64,000 nucleotides of DNA from Hoplostethus atlanticus (Eukaryota > Chordata > Actinopteri > Trachichthyiformes > Trachichthyidae): positions 5,857,501 through 5,921,500 of the forward strand of contig JAXDDX010000002.1 of assembly GCA_034670405.1 (NCBI GenBank), given 5' to 3'. Both the position numbers and the translations under genes were made by a program. Each line of letters starts with the position of its first letter. Within the stretch, counting starts at the first letter, position 1. This document shows positions 58,801 to 64,000 of this stretch, in pieces. The notes under the pieces are model-generated. The model did no database searches and had not been told where the DNA came from. It saw nothing but the letters and a program-made list of their open reading frames with translations.

Positions 58801-60447
58801 GAAGGGCCTACACTGCAAATCATTTAGGAGGCAAATGTTACACAAGATTTACACACCACTCCAGGATATTATACTGTGTTTCAGGAATGGTATTAAACTG
58901 GGACAACACACTATTCAGACAGCAGTAGGGTAGAAACTATAACTACCCATAATGCTGCCTGGTAAAAAGAACAATGTTTAATTCAAAGCTTAGGTAGCAT
59001 ATTGGTCTTTAGTAGTTTAGCATATTTTTAATATCTTTGTTAAACTAGTATAATAGTTGAAACTGTTGCGAAATTTGAAATGAGAGTTGTAGGTTTAATG
59101 TACAGTATGGGTTTGCACACATTAGACCCTGCTTATTGCTTGTTGTGATTCTATGAGTCTAGTTTTTGAGTCCAGCAACTCAGAACTCACTGCTTTTTTT
59201 GTTCGATACAGTAAACCACTGTCTTGTGCTGGTTATGGCCTAATGGCAATGGCACATTTTGACTCTCTGCTCAAGGCTCTAATCTATTGATCATATTCAC
59301 ATTGACATATTGGGGAAAAATGTGCTAATCATGCAAGTTTGGCATTTATTAGGGAGACATTGTCAACTGGCAGCCCTGGGGCAAATGTCTGTCAGCGTTT
59401 CTTCCCCCAATGTGATGAGTTGTCTTCACTGACTCACTGGAAATTATATTATAGTTTAAGACTGTGTTTTAAAATGTCTATAAAACAGAGAGCCTGGCTG
59501 GCTTTTTGTTGCTCTACATTTCCGGTGGGCCCTTTCAGTTGATAGAGATGCTTACAGGACACAATTTTGAGGCAAGAATTATAAGACACATGCCTTGTGA
59601 CCAGTGTAGGGAATTTGGTCTGGAGTAAGACTTGAGAGAAAAGGAGATATGATGGTGTCAAGTAAGGCTTAATGCAGGTAAAAGGAATGCAGTTTTCAAC
59701 CATTATTCTCTATTCTCATTATCAGTCTTTACATTCATTGCCTATTGCATCATATTTATACATTATATATATTTTATGTTATATAGGCTTTTATCTCGTC
59801 ACGTCTAACTAGTGTAGTGAATCTTATTCTGCCTGGAGTCTGAAAGGAGTCGATGGCCCTTTGCCAGGGCTTTCTTGCCTAGGCTGGCATAACAACATGG
59901 AAAACAATAAAGCTAACTACATACGCACGCCTCTAAGTTGGAACTCTTTTCACAAAATTTCCTTGGAACTTAAAAGCTGGGAGAGAAAACACTGCACCAC
60001 AGTTTGAGGAAATATTTCTATCAACACAGGAAGTGTCATATCTTGTTGCGTGGCATGTCTAGGCCTGGCGATGTCCACCTCCTTCTTTCAGTACAACTGG
60101 AGCAACTTTATAGTTTCCTCCATTAGAAACAAAGTTCCTTGTTTGTTTGTTTGTTTTTTTTAAAGATATTTTGCTCGGTATCTGATCAGGTCTAAGTCTC
60201 AAGAGAAATGAAGGTGGAACAAAATATGATCACATGAATCCACCTTCTCAAAATGTTCAGAATTAGAAGGAGCAAACTTAACTTGTAGCTGTACAGTAAC
60301 AATCACAGTTGTTTTCTCAGCCACCCATGAATGTAATCACATATATCTGCAAGTCCACTGTTTACAGCTAAACAGCATGCTGTAACGTGTTGATGGATGG
60401 ATGATCAACAGGACCAAAGACAGATTAAAAGAAAGAGTTGATATGTC
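55821..60447. other. aqp3-nol6 intergenic interval
   Basis: No exon supported on either strand. Small (GACAA)n run near 58510-58530; otherwise unique, AT-rich sequence. It forms the distal upstream region of aqp3 and ends at the nol6 poly(A) signal. Confidence 0.5.
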
Positions 60448-60453
60448 TTTATT
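60448..60453 (-). promoter_or_regulatory. nol6 poly(A) signal
   Basis: Minus strand reads AATAAAGACATATC about 225 nt after the nol6 stop codon. Confidence 0.6.
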
Positions 60454-60677
60454 AGACATGGTACAGCTCAAGCAAAAACATACATATTGCTAGCCTTCTA
60501 CAAACTACCATTTAATAATTGCTAACGAGACATACAAACAATGCTTCCATTGTACTTTTTGTTTTGATTCATCAGAGAAAAACAGTATTGTCACTGTAGT
60601 CTCTCTGGTGGAAATGTCAAATATCAAAATACCGATGAACTATAATATATCCATTGAAAGTGGTGTGTGTGTGTTGT

Positions 60678-61899
60678 CTAAACTGCCCATCTCTCAGTCC
60701 TGGCTTCCACTGATTTGACCAAGCCCTTCCCCATGACCCGGAAGTCCTCCAGAATAGCCTCTACATTGGGAACAGTATGAGCTTCCTCCCCAGTCACCTC
60801 CACATGCCGGGCAAACATCTGCGACGTCTGTGTGACGAGGAAACAGAAGGAACAGTGGGTCAGTGTGCTTGACATTGTGGTAAAAAAAAAAATGACATGT
60901 GAGAGTGAAATGACAAGGAAAATATATTAGGGGCGTGAGAAAATGATAGAAGGGTTAACAGAGAGCAAATTGTTCACAGTTTCATCCAACTGTCCAAAAG
61001 GCTTCTCTCCCACACTTATGGTTTTAGAATAAAGACACCTGTGATTGGCCCTTACCTTGAATGGCACTGGGTTGAAGGCCTTTGGCTTCCATAACACCGC
61101 GATCACTGTACCGCCATACGGATCACAGAAAAAGAGGGCCAAGTCTCCAAACGCCTCCTGGAAGTTAATTGGTATAGGTGATGGAGTAGAAGCACTTTAC
61201 ACAAGACGACAGAATCTGTTTTGTTTTAAGGCTGTATGACTCAAGAGCCTTTAGGTTGGAACTGGTATCGGTCACATCTTTTCCAAAGAGCAGCTAAAAC
61301 ACCTTCCTTAGAGTTACACCAGAAAGCCCTCAGTTGTATAAGTTTCCAGAGCAAGGAGGAGATATTTATAGTAGAAGGACGTAATAAAGAAATTGGTATA
61401 GGAAGGACAAGATGTTGAAGTCAGTTTAATGTGAAAAAAAAAAATTTAAAATAAAGTATTCAAAAAAAAAAAAGAAAAGAAAAGAATTTGGTCTTGAAAA
61501 TTGTTTGAAAATTGAAATGTTTTGACTCTCGGACATAGGCAGGCAGTCGTAGAGCTGTAAAAGCAAAATTATTGTAATATTTTTTGACGCAATGCAAAAA
61601 AATCATTAACATTTAGTCTCGTATTGAGTGTTAAAATCTTTTTTTCTTAAAATATGTGAAAATATCATACCATATCACCCAACACCAATGGGGTGAGATT
61701 ATCTCACTTGTTTCCAGTGTAAATCAACTTGTTTGGCATTGGCAGATATTTCCACTTGTTTTAGGAAACACTCTAAATAACTTGTTAAGATTGACACCAT
61801 CAAGTGAAACGGTCTTGTTCCTTGTCATTAAGCCAATAAAAACAACCCCACACCCACACCCACACCCACCACACACACCCACACACACACACACACACC

Positions 61900-61936
<37 letters not shown>

Positions 61937-62295
61937 ACACACCCACACAGAGAGAGAGAGAGAGTATAGCATGACTCACTCTGAGCTCTGCCAGGTATTG
62001 TGACACAGGGTTGTAGTCTATGACGGGCAGTGCCCCTCCAGACTGGGCCACGTTGCCAGTCATGACGCCCCTGGTGAATGTGGCAGCAGGAGGGTCCACC
62101 GCCTGGCTGAGCAGGGGAACCTGCTTGGGGTTCAGGTGGATCAACACATCATAGGCATCCAGTGGAGGACGCATGGCCACCTAAACACACACAAACACAT
62201 TTGAATCATAATGGTGAAGCAATAAATGCAATATCTAATGATCATTTCTCCAAATAGTGTGAGTCATGAGCAGAGTGGAGGGGTGAGTAATTGAG

Positions 62296-62345
<50 letters not shown>

Positions 62346-62467
62346 TGTGTGTTTGAGAGAGTGTGTGTTTTACGGACCCTGACATCTTGTATCTGGTCGC
62401 CGTCCATCAGCTGAGGTTCCAGAACCTTGAGGCTCTCTGCAGCCACAACCACCACGCGCTGCAGCAT
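60678..62467 (-). CDS. nol6: nucleolar protein 6 (NOL6/Utp22 family), C-terminal exons
   Basis: Component of the small-subunit processome in the nucleolus, needed for 18S rRNA maturation. Four 3'-most coding exons are on the minus strand: 62467-62378 (90 nt), 62180-61980 (201 nt), 61157-61056 (102 nt) and 60827-60678 (150 nt including TAG), all in phase 0 with good splice sites. The translation contains RPPLDAYDVLIHLNPKQVP, a segment with PVIDYNPVSQYLAELR, then EAFGDLALFFCDPYGGTVIAV and VPNVEAILEDFRVMGKGLV, ending EARTERWAV. These match the vertebrate NOL6 C-terminus closely in order and spacing. The N-terminal majority (about 1,000 residues in the family) is not in the window. No further exon was recognised between 62468 and 64000. 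Confidence 0.93.
61850..61965. repeat. CA/CCCACA microsatellite in nol6 intron
   Basis: (CA)n with CCCACAC interruptions, ending in a GA run. It begins about 15 nt from an exon donor, on the intron side. Confidence 0.95.
62299..62368. repeat. GT microsatellite in nol6 intron
   Basis: (GT)n plus GAGAGTGTGT units just outside the donor of the 62467-62378 exon. Confidence 0.95.
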
Positions 62468-63294
62468 CTGAAACACACACAAACTCCACTGTTAAGACAA
62501 AGACACACACACTTTAACATTTGATGGTTAAAGAATTGATGTCCACTTTTCTTTTCTTAAATACTCTTCTAACAATAACAGCAGCATCCAAGTAATTATG
62601 ACAGGCTGAATCCAAACGGACAATTTCAATAACATTTCCTAAATGCATGCTTGTAGTATTGTATGCTTTATTTGATAGCTCACAGTGAACAGAGACCAGA
62701 AGGGTGGGAGAGAGACGGGGGGGATTGAGATGTTGAGATTACATGATATGTGCCTCAACCAACTAAGCCACCAGGATGCCCGATACCACCAATACCACCA
62801 TCAACTGTTGAAAGAATCTTTTTCTTGTGGATGTTTTTTTTTTGACAGAGGTATGTTGAAATCTGTTTATTTGCTTCAAGCCGGCTGATGGAGAGGCTCT
62901 GTTCGTGGACTGTGTTCTGCAGTAGACCCATTACTATGGCAACTGTCCATTGCGTCTTCTCTAGGTTATTTTGTGCTATTTGTCCATTTGAATGACCTTG
63001 AATACAGACTATTTGAAAATTCTGATTCACTGCATTAAATAATGTGTGCACCTTTTAAATGAATCATCTTTTGATAGCTGTACTATGATAATAGAATGAT
63101 ACTTTGAATGATGCTGAAGTGTTTGGTTCCCTTGCCCTTTTGTCAGTTCAAGGCTTCTACTCGACAGCTGAGCTAGAAAATAGCCTGTAGACTAGATGTC
63201 TGTACACATCGGGATAACAAACTTTCATTCACAACGCTACCCAAGCAACCAGATGAGGTAAAAGGAAAACCATCATGATGACCTTCGCCTGTGA

Positions 63295-63355
63295 TGACGC
63301 CTCCGTCAGGACGTCACAAAGTACTGAGTTCCAGCCCTCCATGATCATTATAAAG
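63295..63355 (+). promoter_or_regulatory. putative promoter with CRE-like sites and TATA box
   Basis: TGACG at 63295-63299 and GACGTCAC at 63310-63317 resemble cAMP-response elements. TATAAAG at 63349-63355 would place a start site near 63380. It precedes the start codon at 63460 by about 105 nt. Confidence 0.5.
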
Positions 63356-63459
63356 GGAGATGCTGGGTCAAGAGAGAGGCTCAGTTTTGGCATTGGCTTC
63401 CAGGGGGACTGAGGTGGGAGAGCACGGGACAGGAAGCTTATCTGGGTCAGCTAAGCACC

Positions 63460-63606
63460 ATGGGAAGCTGGCGTGTCTACGTTTTCCATACACTACTGTG
63501 TGCCGCTGGACTCTTTTACAGTTATGGTCTCCTCCAAACAGAGGATTTCAACACAAGATATTTAACTCATTTTACTTCAACCAAGGGCAGCAATGAAAAG
63601 CAACTG
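63460..63606 (+). CDS. putative first exon of a secreted or membrane protein
   Basis: ATG at 63460 has a strong context (AGCACCATGG). Forty-nine codons run to a CTG|GTGAGC donor in phase 0. The N-terminus is short and basic (MGSWR), followed by a hydrophobic segment (VYVFHTLLCAAGLFYSYGLL) that could be a signal peptide or signal anchor, then a polar region with FNTRYLTHFTSTKG. A TATA box and CRE-like sites lie at the right distance upstream. It is on the strand opposite nol6 and may be nested in a nol6 intron. No gene is recognised. The reading is consistent with a real first exon, but no second exon is seen before the window ends. Confidence 0.45.
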
Positions 63607-64000
63607 GTGAGCAATAGTTCATTCAAAGTTTGGTCTACAAAAACCTCAATCATAACTGATGTAAATATTCTAGTCAGATTTAAAACATTTCTCTACAGGA
63701 TGTAGCAATTATAGAATCAATGGTTAGCTGACTATTTTCTTTTTTCTGGTGGTGATTTTATGATTGCTGTATTCTGTGATAAATTATAAATGACATGTAA
63801 TATGATACTTATAATCTCATATTCTGGATTATTTAGATAATACAGAGCATTTAATATTTCCAGATCAGTGATTTACATGTGGTTTTAGAGAGACTGAAGA
63901 ACAACAGGTTTCCATCCCTTGGGAAAAAGCACAGTTGCCTGCCTGTGGTAGGTGATGCAACAACCCAGTCAATCTCTCATTTATGTTCATCAACTAACAT
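63607..64000. other. window end, nothing recognised
   Basis: AT-rich sequence with no exon seen. It would be intron 1 of the putative plus-strand gene and possibly nol6 intron. Confidence 0.4.

Overview
This is vertebrate nuclear DNA, almost certainly from a teleost fish. Genes have canonical GT-AG introns, and the sequence is full of CA/GT and CT/GA microsatellites, tRNA-derived SINEs and small inverted-repeat transposons typical of fish. The best anchors are aqp3 (aquaglyceroporin, complete, minus strand) and, next to it, the 3' end of nol6 (nucleolar protein 6, minus strand). These two genes are also neighbours on human chromosome 9p13.

Layout. Positions 1-17.9 kb are gene-poor. They hold microsatellites, degenerate SINEs, a 32-bp perfect palindrome, and one convincing orphan exon of an RCC1-repeat protein on the minus strand (11.5 kb), plus a weaker exon candidate at 14.8 kb. 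From 17.9 to 29.7 kb lies a dense nest of DNA transposons laid over a tandem array of roughly 1-kb units. Each unit carries the putative promoter and first coding exon of an arrestin-domain (arrdc3-like) gene. The remaining exons of that gene run from 27.2 to 33.25 kb on the plus strand. They have intact splice sites and an intact proline-rich, PPxY-bearing tail, but one extra base in exon 3 breaks the frame. From 36.67 to 40.35 kb is a complete six-exon gene for a 342-residue type I membrane protein with a single mannose-receptor-like cysteine-rich (ricin-type beta-trefoil) domain. aqp3 occupies 48.8-54.1 kb with a TATA box just upstream, backed by a long CT/CA microsatellite. The last four coding exons of nol6 lie at 60.7-62.5 kb. 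At 63.46 kb, on the plus strand, a TATA box, a strong start context and a hydrophobic N-terminus suggest the first exon of an unidentified secreted or membrane protein.

The most unusual structure is the arrdc first-exon array. Exon 1 was copied at least five times. One copy is split by a 2.5-kb long-TIR transposon with its own two-exon gene. One copy is joined in frame to exon 2 through intron remnant. One copy sits inside a hAT-like element in intron 3, flanked by a 31-bp direct repeat. Internal deletions and nested insertions allow a relative chronology to be drawn up. No operon-like co-regulation applies here; the genes are independent eukaryotic units.
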